DNA from: Streptomyces cinnamoneus
GTDB lineage: Bacteria > Actinomycetota > Actinomycetes > Streptomycetales > Streptomycetaceae
DNA: 64,000 nt
Reading direction: 5' to 3'
Assembly (NCBI RefSeq): GCF_014650495.1
Contig: NZ_BMVB01000004.1
Location: forward strand, 186,001-250,000
Shown piece after piece: positions 18,768-30,761 of this stretch. The stretch's first letter is position 1. Each line of letters begins with the position of its first letter. Under the pieces are notes generated by a model, which saw only the letters and a program-made list of their open reading frames with translations, was not told where the DNA came from and did no database searches. Made by a program: the position numbers and the translations under genes.

Positions 18768-19978
18768 GCAAGGGCGGGAGCGAGGTCGTGAGCAACGCGG
18801 ACCTGACGAAGCGCTGGCAGGGCGCGCTGATGGACAACTACGGCACGCCCCGCATCCCGCTCGTGCGCGGTGAGGGGAGCGCCGTGTGGGACGCCGACGG
18901 CACGCGCTACCTCGACTTCGTCGGCGGCATCGCCGTCAACGCCCTCGGCCACGCACATCCCGCCGTCGTCCGGGCGGTGTCCGACCAGATCGCCACCCTC
19001 GGCCACGTCTCCAACCTCTTCACCGCCGAGCCCACCGTCGAGCTCGCCGAGCGGCTGCTGGCACTGGCCGGCCGGCCCGGCAGGGTCTACTTCTCCAACT
19101 CCGGCGCGGAAGCGATCGAAGCCGCCTTCAAGATCGGACGGCGCACGGGCCGCACCCACATGGTGGCGGCCGTCGGCGGCTTCCACGGGCGGACCATGGG
19201 CGCCCTCGCCCTCACCGGCCAGCCCGGCAAGCAGGAACCCTTCCTGCCGCTGCCCGGCGACGTCACGCACGTGCCGTACGGGGACGAGGCGGCGTTGCGC
19301 GCGGCCGTCACCACCGACACGGCGCTCGTGGTGCTGGAGCCGGTCCAGGGGGAGAACGGCGTCGTCGTACCGCCGGCCGGCTACCTGGCCGCCGCCCGCG
19401 AGATCACCCGGGCCACGGGGACGCTCCTCGTCCTCGACGAGATCCAGACAGGTATCGGCCGCACCGGACACTGGTTCGAGCACCTGGCGCAGGGCGTCGA
19501 ACCCGACGTCGTCACCCTCGCCAAGGGGCTCGGCGGCGGCCTGCCCATCGGCGCCACCCTGGCCTTCGGCCCCGCCGCAGAGCTGCTGACGCCCGGTCAG
19601 CACGGCTCGACCTTCGGCGGCAACCCGGTCTCGTGCGCCGCCGCGCTCGCCGTTCTGGACACCCTCGCCGGTGAGGGGATCCTCGGTCACGTCCGGCGCG
19701 TGGGCGGCCTGTTGAGTGACGGGATTGCGGCGCTCGGCCACCCCCTCGTCGACCACGTCCGTGGTGCGGGCCTGCTCCTGGGTATTGTCCTTGGCGAGCC
19801 CCTCGCACCGACGGTGCAGCAGGCGGCCCAGGAAGCCGGTCTCCTGGTGAACGCGGTCGCGCCCGACGTGGTGCGGCTGGCCCCGCCACTGATCATCACC
19901 GAGGATGAGGTGGGGGCGTTTCTCCGGGCGCTGCCCGGCGTTCTGGACGCCGCCGCCGGCGGGGCCCACGAGGAATGA
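18764..19978 (+). CDS. argD: Acetylornithine aminotransferase
   Basis: A 404-residue class-III PLP aminotransferase, fourth step of arginine synthesis (N-acetylglutamate semialdehyde to N-acetylornithine). Seen: [14 protein letters not shown], the [13 protein letters not shown] segment, the PLP lysine K254 in [14 protein letters not shown], and [16 protein letters not shown] 18764 overlaps the argB stop; the real start may be a little downstream, since residues 1-10 are variable. Confidence 0.97.
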   Translation: MSKGGSEVVSNADLTKRWQGALMDNYGTPRIPLVRGEGSAVWDADGTRYLDFVGGIAVNALGHAHPAVVRAVSDQIATLGHVSNLFTAEPTVELAERLLALAGRPGRVYFSNSGAEAIEAAFKIGRRTGRTHMVAAVGGFHGRTMGALALTGQPGKQEPFLPLPGDVTHVPYGDEAALRAAVTTDTALVVLEPVQGENGVVVPPAGYLAAAREITRATGTLLVLDEIQTGIGRTGHWFEHLAQGVEPDVVTLAKGLGGGLPIGATLAFGPAAELLTPGQHGSTFGGNPVSCAAALAVLDTLAGEGILGHVRRVGGLLSDGIAALGHPLVDHVRGAGLLLGIVLGEPLAPTVQQAAQEAGLLVNAVAPDVVRLAPPLIITEDEVGAFLRALPGVLDAAAGGAHEE

Positions 19979-20544
19979 CGATCCGGAGACTGACGACAAC
20001 GATGACCGAGGCGCAGGAGACCGAGCCGGGCCACGGCGGACAGGCCGTGCCGCAGACCCGCACCGCACGCCACCGCCGGATCGTGGACATCCTCAGCAGG
20101 CAGGCCGTGCGGTCCCAGAGCCAGCTCGCCAAGCTGCTGGCGGACGACGGGCTCTCCGTCACCCAGGCCACGCTCTCCCGCGACCTCGACGAGCTGGGTG
20201 CCGTCAAGATCCGCAACACCGGCGGCGAGCTGATCTACGCCGTCCCCTCCGAGGGCGGCGACCGCACGCCCCGCGCCCCCCTCGGCGAGTCCGCCACGGA
20301 GGCCCGCATGGGCCGCCTGGCCGCCGAGCTGCTGATCTCGGCGGAGGCGTCCGCCAACCTGGTGGTGCTGCGCACCCCGCCGGGCGCGGCCCAGTTCTTC
20401 GCCTCGGCCATCGACCAGGCGGGCGTCCACGAGATCATCGGCACCATCGCCGGTGACGACACCGTCCTGCTGATCAGCCGCGACCCGGTGGGCGGCCAGG
20501 CCCTGGCGGACCACCTGCTGAGGCTGGCGCAGAAGGAACGCTGA
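19975..20544 (+). CDS. argR: Arginine repressor
   Basis: A 189-residue ArgR/AhrC-type regulator. The N-terminal winged HTH (about residues 28-95: [20 protein letters not shown], then [18 protein letters not shown]) binds ARG boxes; the C-terminal domain (about 115-185, [15 protein letters not shown]) binds arginine and forms trimers/hexamers. It closes the operon it presumably represses. ATG 19975 overlaps the argD stop; ATG 20002 (MTEAQE) is another possible start. Confidence 0.96.
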   Translation: MTIRRLTTTMTEAQETEPGHGGQAVPQTRTARHRRIVDILSRQAVRSQSQLAKLLADDGLSVTQATLSRDLDELGAVKIRNTGGELIYAVPSEGGDRTPRAPLGESATEARMGRLAAELLISAEASANLVVLRTPPGAAQFFASAIDQAGVHEIIGTIAGDDTVLLISRDPVGGQALADHLLRLAQKER

Positions 20545-20610
20545 GCGCCCCCGCGCGCGGGGCCCCGGCCCCGCCGCGGGCGTCCCGGCCAACGTCCCGG
20601 CCAACGCGAA

Positions 20611-20639
20611 AGGCCGTTCCCGCTGTGCGGAAACGGCCT
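20611..20639 (+). terminator. Bidirectional terminator between argR and tRNA-Pro
   Basis: A 13-bp stem with one mismatch (20611-20623 with 20627-20639, loop TGT) between convergent argR and tRNA-Pro. A 12-bp tandem duplication (CGTCCCGGCCAA, 20581-20604) precedes it. Confidence 0.85.
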
Positions 20640-20660
20640 ACGACCTGCGAAAATCGCTGG

Positions 20661-20734
<74 letters not shown>

Positions 20735-20831
20735 GTGCGACGTTCCCTCCGGGCGTTTCTTCCCGGTGGGGCGTGCAGAAAGAAAATATCCTGTTCCGCG
20801 CTGTGATCCAAATCCGGGGGTCCGGTGGGGG

Positions 20832-21380
20832 TCAGCTGCGGCGCTTGAAGGTGTCCGTGGGGATGTCGACTGTGCTGCCGTCCGCCAGCTGGAGGGGGAT
20901 GGTGTCGCCGTACTTGTACTGCTCGCGGTGGGCGTAAAGGTCGCCCTTCGGTTGCGTGAGCAGGTCGCACTCGCCGCGGAAGGGGTCGATGATCAGGTAA
21001 AGCGGGACGCCGAAATGGGCGTACTGCCGCGTCTTGATCGCGTAGTCGTTCCGATCGTTCTTCGATGAGACGACCTCGATTGCGGCCAGCAGGTCCTCGT
21101 GCGACCAGGGCTCAGTCGCGCCCTCTTCGACGATGGCTACGTCTGGGCACCGCTCGGGCTCCCCGGGGAACTTGAACTCCACATCGGACAGGAGTCGCTG
21201 CTTGTCGATGCCTGCCGCCACAGCGGCAGTTTGGACGTCGAAGATGGTCCAGCTCTGGACACTGCTCTGCGGCGTCATGATGATCCGGTCCCCCACTACC
21301 TCGATCTTGAGGCCCTCGTACTCCGCCGCAAGGCGTTCGACGGTCTCCCGCAGGAAATCGTGCTTCACGGCCATGGCCAA
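20832..21380 (-). CDS. Uma2-family (DUF820) putative endonuclease
   Basis: A 182-residue protein of the Uma2 family, which has the PD-(D/E)XK nuclease fold. The expected acidic/lysine pattern is visible in PDVAIVEEG, AIEVVSSKNDRNDY and GVPLYLIIDP. Uma2 genes are common in Streptomyces and their biological role is unclear. ATG 21380 or ATG 21374 is the start. It is divergent from argG. Confidence 0.88.
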   Translation of the reverse strand: MAMAVKHDFLRETVERLAAEYEGLKIEVVGDRIIMTPQSSVQSWTIFDVQTAAVAAGIDKQRLLSDVEFKFPGEPERCPDVAIVEEGATEPWSHEDLLAAIEVVSSKNDRNDYAIKTRQYAHFGVPLYLIIDPFRGECDLLTQPKGDLYAHREQYKYGDTIPLQLADGSTVDIPTDTFKRRS

Positions 21381-21463
21381 CCTCCCCTACTCGGGCCTCT
21401 CGATAGTCGCATCGTAGACCGACCCTCCGGCGTTCACGCGGGAACATTCACCCTCACGCGCTA

Positions 21464-21498
21464 TTGACGAAACATACGGCGCACTGCATAGTTATGCC
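21464..21498 (+). promoter_or_regulatory. argG promoter with probable ArgR site
   Basis: TTGACG (21464-21469) and CATAGT (21487-21492) are 17 bases apart. The -10 lies inside GCATAGTTATGCC (21486-21498), which matches the argC element at 15530-15542 in 11 of 13 bases. ArgR binding there would cover the -10 and start point. Confidence 0.78.
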
Positions 21499-21544
21499 TA
21501 ACAGCGCATGAGAGCGCAGCGCACCGCACCGTAAGGAGAACCCC

Positions 21545-24275
<2,731 letters not shown>

Positions 24276-24313
24276 TCATCGGCTCGCGACGGTAACAAAC
24301 GACACGGCGACGG

Positions 24314-24350
24314 CCCGAATGAGACATCAGTGTCTCATTCGGGTTATCGT
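24314..24350 (+). promoter_or_regulatory. Palindromic operator and leaderless promoter of the TetR gene
   Basis: Two perfect 13-bp arms (24314-24326 CCCGAATGAGACA and 24331-24343) flank TCAG. GAGACA (24321-24326) and TATCGT (24345-24350), 18 bases apart, can serve as -35 and -10; the start point would then fall at about 24357, the A of the TetR ATG. A repressor on the palindrome would block the promoter. Confidence 0.8.
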
Positions 24351-24356
24351 CGTGTC

Positions 24357-24905
24357 ATGAGCCTCGACCGTGAACGTGTCCTGAGAGCAGCCGCAGCCCT
24401 GCTCACCCGCAAGGCGACCGCCTCCATGGACGAGATCGCCAAGGCCGCGGGCATCAGCCGGGCCACCCTCCACCGCCACTTCGCCGGACGCGACGCGCTC
24501 GTCCGCGCCCTCGAACAGCTCGGCATCGAGCAGTTCGAGCGGGCGCTGGACGAGGCCCGCCTCGACGAAGGCGACGCGGCACAGGCCGTACGGCGGCTCA
24601 TCGAGCGCACCGAGCCGGTCGCCGGCATCCTGGGCTTCCTCTACAGCGAGAACCAGCTCTTCGAGGGCGAGATCAACGAGGGCTGGAACCGCCTCGACGC
24701 CCGGGTGCACGCGCTCTTCGTGCGCGGCCAGGAGGAGGGTGCCTTCCGCATCGACCTGTCACCCGCCTGGCTCACCGACGCGCTGTACGGGCTGATCGCC
24801 TCGGGGGCATGGGCCGTGCACGATGGGCGGGTGGCCGCGAAGGACCTCACCCGCATGGTCGCCGAGCTGTTGCTCGGCGGTGCGCAGCGGAGGATGGACC
24901 GGTGA
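24357..24905 (+). CDS. TetR-family repressor
   Basis: A 182-residue TetR regulator. HTH at about residues 8-50 (TASMDEIAKAAGISRATLHR, then HFAGRDALVRAL), followed by a helical ligand domain. It starts 14 bases after a perfect palindrome and overlaps the following MFS efflux gene by GTGA. The simplest reading is an autorepressed operon relieved by the pump's substrate. Confidence 0.93.
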   Translation: MSLDRERVLRAAAALLTRKATASMDEIAKAAGISRATLHRHFAGRDALVRALEQLGIEQFERALDEARLDEGDAAQAVRRLIERTEPVAGILGFLYSENQLFEGEINEGWNRLDARVHALFVRGQEEGAFRIDLSPAWLTDALYGLIASGAWAVHDGRVAAKDLTRMVAELLLGGAQRRMDR

Positions 24906-26455
24906 GCAGCAGGACCAGCACCCCGCCGTCCGGTGCCCACGAGAGCGTGGAAACGCCGCGGCCGGGGCGCTGGCTCGCCCTCGCCGTCCTCGCCCTGGCC
25001 GTGCTCCTCGTCGCCGTCGACGCCACGGTGCTGGGCCTCGCGACGCCGTTCCTCAGCGAGGACCTGCGCCCCTCGGGCACCCAGCTGCTGTGGATCGGCG
25101 ACGTCTACTCCTTCGTCATCGCCGGCCTGCTCGTCTCCATGGGCAGCCTCGGGGACCGCATCGGCCGCAAGAAGCTGCTGCTGTGCGGAGCGGTGGCCTT
25201 CGGGGCGGTGTCGGTGCTCAACGCCTACGCGAGCAGTCCCGAGATGATGATCGCCGCCCGGGCGCTGCTGGGCGTGGCGGGCGCGACGCTGATGCCCTCG
25301 ACCCTCGCCCTGATCCGCAACATCTTCCACGACCCCAGGGAGCGCAGCCTGGCCATCGGCATCTGGGGTGCCATGGCCTCCGCGGGCGCCGCGGTGGGCC
25401 CGGTGGTGGGCGGCTTCCTGCTGGAGAACTTCTGGTGGGGCTCGGTCTTCCTGATCAACCTGCCGGTGATGGCCGTGCTCGTCCTGGTCGGCATCAAGCT
25501 GCTGCCCGAGTCGCGCGACCCCGCGCCCGGGCCCTGGGACCTGCTCAGCGTGGTGCTGTCGATGGTGGGCATCATCGCCGTCGTCTACGCGGTCAAGGAA
25601 GGTGCCACGCACGGCCCGACCTGGCAGATCGGCCTGGTGGCCGCGGTGGGTGCGGGAGCGCTGTGGTGGTTCGTCCGGCGCCAGCTGACCCTGGACTCGC
25701 CGCTGCTGAACATGCGGCTCTTCCACCACCGGGGCTTCTCCGGCGCGGTCATGGCGGACCTGCTGACCGTGCTGGGCCTGTCCGGCCTGGTCTTCTTCCT
25801 GTCCCAGTTCCTGCAGCTGGTGCAGGACCGCAGCCCCCTGGAGGCGGGGCTCGCCGAACTGCCCGCGGCGATCGGCGCGGTGACGGCCGGCCTGCTGGCG
25901 GGCCAGGCCGCCCGGCGCTGGTCGGTGCGGTCGGTGGTGGCCGGCGGGCTCGCGGCGATCGGCCTGGCGCTGGGGGCCCTGGTGTGGCTGGAGCCCGACA
26001 CCTCCTACCCCGTGCTCGGCGCGGTGCTGCTGATGGTGGGCGTGGGGGCCGGCTTCTCGTTCACCGTCACCGCCGACGTGATCCTCTCCAGCGTGCCCAA
26101 GGAGCAGGCGGGCTCGGCCTCGGCGGTCTCCGAGACGGCCTACGAGCTCGGCGCCGCCCTCGGCATCGCACTGCTGGGCTCGATCGTCACGGGCGTCTAC
26201 CGCGGCTTCGCCGTCCCCGCGGACGTTCCCGCGGCACAGGCCACCGAGGCCCACGAGTCCCTCGGCGGTGCCGTCGAGTCGGCGGGCACCCTGCCGGCGG
26301 ACACGGGCGCGGCGCTGCTCGCCTCGGCGCAGGACGCCTTCGTCGACGGCCTGCAGATCGCCTCCGGCGTCGGAGCCGTGGTGCTGCTGGTCACGTCCGT
26401 CGCGGCCTGGTTCCTGCTGCGCGGGCAACGGCTGGAGGAGGGCTACGGCGGCTGA
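24902..26455 (+). CDS. MFS multidrug-efflux transporter (EmrB/QacA type)
   Basis: A 517-residue, roughly 14-helix DHA2 transporter. Motifs: VDATVLGLATPFL (helix 1), GSLGDRIGRKKLLL (motif A), GPVVGGFLLENFWWGSVF (motif C). It should export toxic hydrophobic or cationic compounds by proton exchange. GTG 24902 overlaps the TetR stop. A large extracytoplasmic-like loop with alternating acidic and Ala residues lies near residues 440-490 before the last helix. Confidence 0.93.
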   Translation: MSSRTSTPPSGAHESVETPRPGRWLALAVLALAVLLVAVDATVLGLATPFLSEDLRPSGTQLLWIGDVYSFVIAGLLVSMGSLGDRIGRKKLLLCGAVAFGAVSVLNAYASSPEMMIAARALLGVAGATLMPSTLALIRNIFHDPRERSLAIGIWGAMASAGAAVGPVVGGFLLENFWWGSVFLINLPVMAVLVLVGIKLLPESRDPAPGPWDLLSVVLSMVGIIAVVYAVKEGATHGPTWQIGLVAAVGAGALWWFVRRQLTLDSPLLNMRLFHHRGFSGAVMADLLTVLGLSGLVFFLSQFLQLVQDRSPLEAGLAELPAAIGAVTAGLLAGQAARRWSVRSVVAGGLAAIGLALGALVWLEPDTSYPVLGAVLLMVGVGAGFSFTVTADVILSSVPKEQAGSASAVSETAYELGAALGIALLGSIVTGVYRGFAVPADVPAAQATEAHESLGGAVESAGTLPADTGAALLASAQDAFVDGLQIASGVGAVVLLVTSVAAWFLLRGQRLEEGYGG

Positions 26456-26483
26456 GCCGGGTAGAGCTCGGATGAGCAAACCG

Positions 26484-26519
26484 CACAGGGGTCGGGGCTG
26501 GCAAGCCCCGGCCCCTGTG
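26484..26519 (+). terminator. Terminator after TetR-MFS operon
   Basis: A 16-bp stem with one G-T pair (26484-26499 with 26504-26519, loop GGCA), 28 bases past the stop. Confidence 0.88.
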
Positions 26520-26656
26520 ACGTTTACCGGCCAGTAACCCTATTGACGCCGTCCTGACGCACCGGAGAACATCTCGTCCACCGGTCGACATTGTCGAACG
26601 CGGTTCGGACGAGGGCGTCCACAGCCGGACGCCGTGCTCAGAAGGAATCCCCCACC

Positions 26657-27487
26657 ATGCGTCTGCGCACCACCGCACGGTTCCTGGTCACCGCCGCGGC
26701 CACGGCCGCCCTGGGCCTCATGGGACTGAACGCCACCCCGGCCTCCGCCTCGCCGCTGGACATCCCGCCCCGGGGCGCCAACGACTGGTCCTGCAAGCCG
26801 GATTCGGCGCACCCGCAGCCGGTCGTGCTGGTCAACGGCACCTTCAAGCTGATGGTCGAGAACTGGGCCAAGCTCTCCCCGGCACTGAAGGACGCGGGCT
26901 ACTGCGTCTTCGCCTTCAACTACGGGCACATGGAGACCGACCCGATCCCGCAGGCCGCCCAGGAGCTCTCGGACTTCGTGGAGGCCGTGCGCGGCGCCAC
27001 GGGCGCCGAGAAGGTCGACATCGTCGGGCACAGCCAGGGCGGCATGATGCCGCGCTACTACGTGAAGTTCCTCGGCGGCGCCGCCAAGGTCGACGACCTC
27101 GTGGGCATCGTCCCCTCCAACCACGGCACGAAGAACCCGCTCGCCATCCCCGCCGGCTGGACCTTCTGCCCGTCCTGCGTGGACCAGCAGGTCGGCTCCG
27201 ACCTGCTGAAGAAGCTCAACGAGGGCGACGAGACCCCGGCCGGCCCCGACTACACCGTCGTCACCACCCGCTACGACGAGGTCGTCATCCCCTACACCAG
27301 CGCCCTGCTGACCGGCCCGGCCGAGCACCTCACCAACGTGGTGCTCCAGGACAAGTGCCCGCTGGACCTCTACATGCACGACCAGGCCACCAAGGACCCG
27401 GTCGTCGCCCAGTGGGTGCTGAACGCCCTGGGCCGCAAGGGCCCCGCCGACCCGGGCTTCCAGCCGCGGTGCCTCGGCGGGGCGTGA
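26657..27487 (+). CDS. Secreted lipase/esterase (alpha/beta hydrolase)
   Basis: A 276-residue secreted lipase of the actinobacterial class-2-lipase-like group. Signal peptide at residues 1-31 (cleavage after ASA, PASASPL). The nucleophile elbow is IVGHSQGGMM; an oxyanion-type strand PVVLVNGTFKLM precedes it. Several cysteines (SCK, YCVF, FCPSC, KCP, RC) suggest disulfides outside the cell. It should hydrolyse acyl esters. AGAAGGAAT lies 9 bases before ATG 26657. A near-palindrome, TTACCGGCCAGTAA, is at 26524-26537. Confidence 0.92.
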   Translation: MRLRTTARFLVTAAATAALGLMGLNATPASASPLDIPPRGANDWSCKPDSAHPQPVVLVNGTFKLMVENWAKLSPALKDAGYCVFAFNYGHMETDPIPQAAQELSDFVEAVRGATGAEKVDIVGHSQGGMMPRYYVKFLGGAAKVDDLVGIVPSNHGTKNPLAIPAGWTFCPSCVDQQVGSDLLKKLNEGDETPAGPDYTVVTTRYDEVVIPYTSALLTGPAEHLTNVVLQDKCPLDLYMHDQATKDPVVAQWVLNALGRKGPADPGFQPRCLGGA

Positions 27488-27522
27488 GCCCGGGCTGACC
27501 CCGGGCCGGGACGGGGAACGGG

Positions 27523-28200
27523 TCAGGCCGCCTTGGCCGCCCGCGCCTTGGTGGCGTACATGTCCACGTACTCCTGGCCCGACAGCCGCATCACATCGCT
27601 CATCACCTCGTCGGTGACGGCGCGCAGGACGTAGCGGTCGCGGTCCATCCCCTCGTAACGGGAGAAGTCCAGCGGCTCGCCGAAGCGCACCGTCACCGGC
27701 GCGATGCGCGGGATGCCCTTGCCGCTCGGCTGCACCTTCTCGGTGCCGATCATCGCGAACGGCACCACGGGCGCGCCCGTCATCAGGGCGAGGCGCGCGA
27801 TGCCCGTCCGGCCGCGGTAGAGACGGCCGTCGGGGGAGCGGGTGCCCTCCGGGTAGATGCCGAAGACCTTGCCCTCCTCCAGCACCCGCCGGCCCGTCAT
27901 CAGCGCGGCCACACCGCCGTTGCCGCCGTCCCGGTCGACCGGGATCATGCCCGACGACGAGAAGAACCACGCCATGAGACGGCCCTTGAGGCCCTTGCCC
28001 GTGACGTACTCGTCCTTGCCGATGAAGAACACCTGACGCTTGAGGACGAGGGCCAGGAACAGAGAGTCGATGAACGTGGTGTGGTTCCCGGCGAGGATCA
28101 CCGGCCCGCTCTCGGCGATGTGCTCGGCTCCCTCGACCTTCGGGCGGTACAGGACGCGCATGAGCAATCCGAGGAACGCCTTGAGCATGATGCGGGACAA
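27523..28200 (-). CDS. 1-acyl-sn-glycerol-3-phosphate acyltransferase (PlsC-like)
   Basis: A 225-residue membrane-associated acyltransferase for phospholipid synthesis. The HX4D motif is NHTTFID, and the second conserved block is IYPEGTRSPDGRLYRGRTG; PVVPFAMIGT follows. The N-terminus is a hydrophobic helix (KAFLGLLMRVLY). TTG 28200 is chosen because GGAGG lies 5 bases upstream; ATG 28188 lacks a site, and the ATG at 28326 would add 42 unconserved residues. Confidence 0.9.
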   Translation of the reverse strand: MSRIMLKAFLGLLMRVLYRPKVEGAEHIAESGPVILAGNHTTFIDSLFLALVLKRQVFFIGKDEYVTGKGLKGRLMAWFFSSSGMIPVDRDGGNGGVAALMTGRRVLEEGKVFGIYPEGTRSPDGRLYRGRTGIARLALMTGAPVVPFAMIGTEKVQPSGKGIPRIAPVTVRFGEPLDFSRYEGMDRDRYVLRAVTDEVMSDVMRLSGQEYVDMYATKARAAKAA

Positions 28201-28412
28201 CGGACCCTCCGGTCGTGATGTTCGGGACAGGCGCACGGGGCGCGGTCGCTGACGATACTCGCCGGTACCACCCTTGTGCACGTGTGATTGACCGACTCGA
28301 AACAGAGTGTTGACGTGACTTTTCACTCCGTTCCGTTTCCGTTCTTCAACAGGGAAGTCGTACGTGCATACGATCGCCCGGCCAACGCACCACCACGGAA
28401 CGAGGAGAGTTC

Positions 28413-29579
28413 ATGCAGCAGGAGCAGCGGCCGGGCAGGCGCACGGTGCTGGGGGCCGCGGCGGCCCTCGGCGCGGGAGCGGCCGTCCTCGGCGGCGGAG
28501 CGGCCCCGGCCGTGGCGGCGGGGACGGCTGCGGACGCGGGCAGGGGCCACGGGGGTTCGTACAAGGACCTGCCGGTGCCCACCGTCATCGGCCACCGGGG
28601 CTGCAGCGGCTCCCGTCCCGAGCACACCCTCGCCTCCTACCAGTTCGCCCTGGACAACGGCGCCGACGTCATCGAGCAGGACCTCGTCCCCACCAAGGAC
28701 GGCCACCTCGTCTGCCGCCACGAGAACGACATCACCGGCACCACCGACGTCGCCTCGCGCCCGGAGTTCGCCTCCCGCAAGACCACCAAGACCGTCGACG
28801 GCGAGGCCCACACCGGCTGGTTCACCGAGGACTTCACCCTCGCCGAGCTGCGGACGCTGCGCGCCAAGGAGCGCATCCCCGCCACCCGCCAGCACAACAC
28901 CCTCTACGACGGCCGCTGGCAGGTGCCCACCTTCGAAGAGGTCCTCACGTGGGCCGAGGAGCAGGGCCGCAAGCGCGGGCGCCGCATCTGGCTGCACGTC
29001 GAGACCAAGCACCCCACCTACTTCCGCAAGGCCGGCCTCGGCCTGGAGGAGCGCCTGGCCAAGCTGCTGCGCCGCTACGGGCGCTCCGGCCGCAACGGCT
29101 ACACCTTCCTGCAGTCCTTCGAGCCCAGCAGCCTCCAGCGGCTGAACAAGCTGGGCGTCGACTGCCCGAAGGTCCTGCTGCTCGACGACCTGACGACCCG
29201 CCCCTGGGACTTCACCGAGGCCAAGGACCCCCGCACGGTCGCCGACCTCATCACCCCGCAGGGCCTGAAGTGGGTCTCCGGCTTCGCCCAGGGCATCGGC
29301 CCCTGGCTGAACCTCATCATCCCCCGCGACAAGAACGACAAGCTGACCAAGCCGACCACGCTGGTGCGCGACGCGCACGCCGCGGGCCTGATCCTGCACC
29401 CGTACACGATGCGCAACGAGAACAGCTTCCTGCCGGCGGACTTCCGCCGCGGCACGGACCCGAACGCCTACGGTGATGCGTTCGGTGCGTTCCGGACGTA
29501 CTTCGCCACGGGAATCGACGGCATCTTCTCCGACAACCCCGACACCGCGGCGATGGCGCGGGACGCGTTCCGCAAGTAA
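28413..29579 (+). CDS. Exported glycerophosphodiester phosphodiesterase
   Basis: A 388-residue GDPD-fold enzyme. A Tat signal (GRRTVLGAAAALG) covers residues 8-40, with AVAA cleavage. Catalytic motifs: IGHRGCSGSRPEHTLASY and ADVIEQDLVPTKDGHLVCRH; both catalytic histidines (HR and RH) and the E/D metal ligands are present. It should release glycerol 3-phosphate from glycerophosphodiesters outside the membrane. GAGGAG precedes the ATG. It diverges from the PlsC gene. Confidence 0.93.
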   Translation: MQQEQRPGRRTVLGAAAALGAGAAVLGGGAAPAVAAGTAADAGRGHGGSYKDLPVPTVIGHRGCSGSRPEHTLASYQFALDNGADVIEQDLVPTKDGHLVCRHENDITGTTDVASRPEFASRKTTKTVDGEAHTGWFTEDFTLAELRTLRAKERIPATRQHNTLYDGRWQVPTFEEVLTWAEEQGRKRGRRIWLHVETKHPTYFRKAGLGLEERLAKLLRRYGRSGRNGYTFLQSFEPSSLQRLNKLGVDCPKVLLLDDLTTRPWDFTEAKDPRTVADLITPQGLKWVSGFAQGIGPWLNLIIPRDKNDKLTKPTTLVRDAHAAGLILHPYTMRNENSFLPADFRRGTDPNAYGDAFGAFRTYFATGIDGIFSDNPDTAAMARDAFRK

Positions 29580-29692
29580 CCGCCGACCCGGTCCGGCGGC
29601 GGTGACGTCACCGTGCACGGGGCCGCCACCCGGAAGGGTGGTTCGCCCCGCCGGTGGAAACCGCCGCCGGGCGTGGCGACGTCCCCGCCGCC

Positions 29693-30184
29693 ATGACGCT
29701 GAGTGACCTCCTGACCCGGCTGGGCCCGCTGCTCAAGGCGGAGTGCGCCGCCGAGGCGTCCGCCGCCGGCATCGACGCCGCCGACCTCGAACAGTCCGTC
29801 TGGCTGCGGCTGCTGAGCGACCGCCGCGCGGACGGCGCCGCGGCCCGGTTACGGACGGCCGTACGGGCCGAGGCCCGCGCCGCCCGCCGCCGGGCGCTGC
29901 GCGAGGTGCCCTACGACCCCACCGCCGACCCGCCCGCCGGTGCCGGCCCCGGGGTCGAACAGTCGGTGCTGGCCGCCGAGGCCCGCCGCGAACTGCGCGC
30001 GGCCGTCCGCCGCCTGCCCGGCCGCTGCCCCACGCTGCTGGGGGCGCTGCTCTCGGCGGGTGACCCGACCTACCAGGAAATCGCAGGGAAGTTGGGAATG
30101 TCACAAGGATCTGTAGGACCTGTACGTTCCCGCTGCCTGGGATGCCTGCGCAGAATGCTCATGGCAGAGATTGCGGCTCCTTGA
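29693..30184 (+). CDS. Sigma-70 region-4-like regulator with a TTA codon
   Basis: A 163-residue protein. The N-terminal half has a weak region-2-like helix (DLEQSVWLRLL); residues about 115-160 form a sigma region 4 HTH (TYQEIAGKLGMSQGSVGPVR). It is short for an ECF sigma factor and the middle is Arg/Ala-rich, so it may be a divergent sigma factor or a related DNA-binding protein. TTA at 29849-29851 (in AARLRTAV) makes it a candidate for bldA control. No clear ribosome site; GTG 29654 is a second start option. A 14-bp perfect palindrome lies upstream at 29600-29613. Confidence 0.75.
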   Translation: MTLSDLLTRLGPLLKAECAAEASAAGIDAADLEQSVWLRLLSDRRADGAAARLRTAVRAEARAARRRALREVPYDPTADPPAGAGPGVEQSVLAAEARRELRAAVRRLPGRCPTLLGALLSAGDPTYQEIAGKLGMSQGSVGPVRSRCLGCLRRMLMAEIAAP

Positions 30185-30232
30185 CCCGGGGGAAAGGAGC
30201 GGTAAGCGACCCACAAGGGGAGGCATGCGCAC

Positions 30233-30739
30233 ATGGGCATGAGCGTGACCATCTCGGCCGCGGCCGGGAACGACGCCGAGCAGATCCTCAAACTCCAGTA
30301 CCTCTGCTACCAGGGCGAGGCCGAGCTCTACGGCGACTACTCCATCGAGCCCCTCACGCAGAGCCTCGACGACCTGCGCGCCGAACTGGGCAGCGGCTGC
30401 GTGCTCGTGGCCCGGCTCGGCGAGGAGGTCGTCGGTTCCGTGCGCGGCACCGTCGACGGCGAGGGAACGGCCGTCATCACCGGCCTCATCGTGCACCCCC
30501 GCATGCGGCGGCACGGCCTGGGCGGGCGGCTGCTGGCCGCGATCGAGGAGCGGCTGGCGGGGGAGTGGTCCGCCAAGCGGTACCGCCTCACCACCGGCCA
30601 GCGCAGCGAGGTGAGCCTGCGCCTGTACCGCAACCGCGGCTACGAGCGCACCGGCACCGAGCGCATCTCGCGCGCCCTCACGCTGGTGGTCCTGGAGAAG
30701 GAGGCCGTGCCGGCGCCCGCCTTCGTGGCGAGCGCCTGA
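30233..30739 (+). CDS. GNAT-family N-acetyltransferase
   Basis: A 168-residue acetyl-CoA-dependent acetyltransferase. Motif A, the CoA pyrophosphate loop, is RRHGLGGRLL; strands before it read VVGSVRGTV and AVITGLIVHP; NRGYERTGTERI closes the fold. The substrate (small molecule or protein amine) is unknown. GGGGAGG lies 8 bases before ATG 30233. It is 48 bases after the sigma-like gene. Confidence 0.92.
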   Translation: MGMSVTISAAAGNDAEQILKLQYLCYQGEAELYGDYSIEPLTQSLDDLRAELGSGCVLVARLGEEVVGSVRGTVDGEGTAVITGLIVHPRMRRHGLGGRLLAAIEERLAGEWSAKRYRLTTGQRSEVSLRLYRNRGYERTGTERISRALTLVVLEKEAVPAPAFVASA

Positions 30740-30761
30740 CGGCCGCCGCGCCGGCCGGGCC

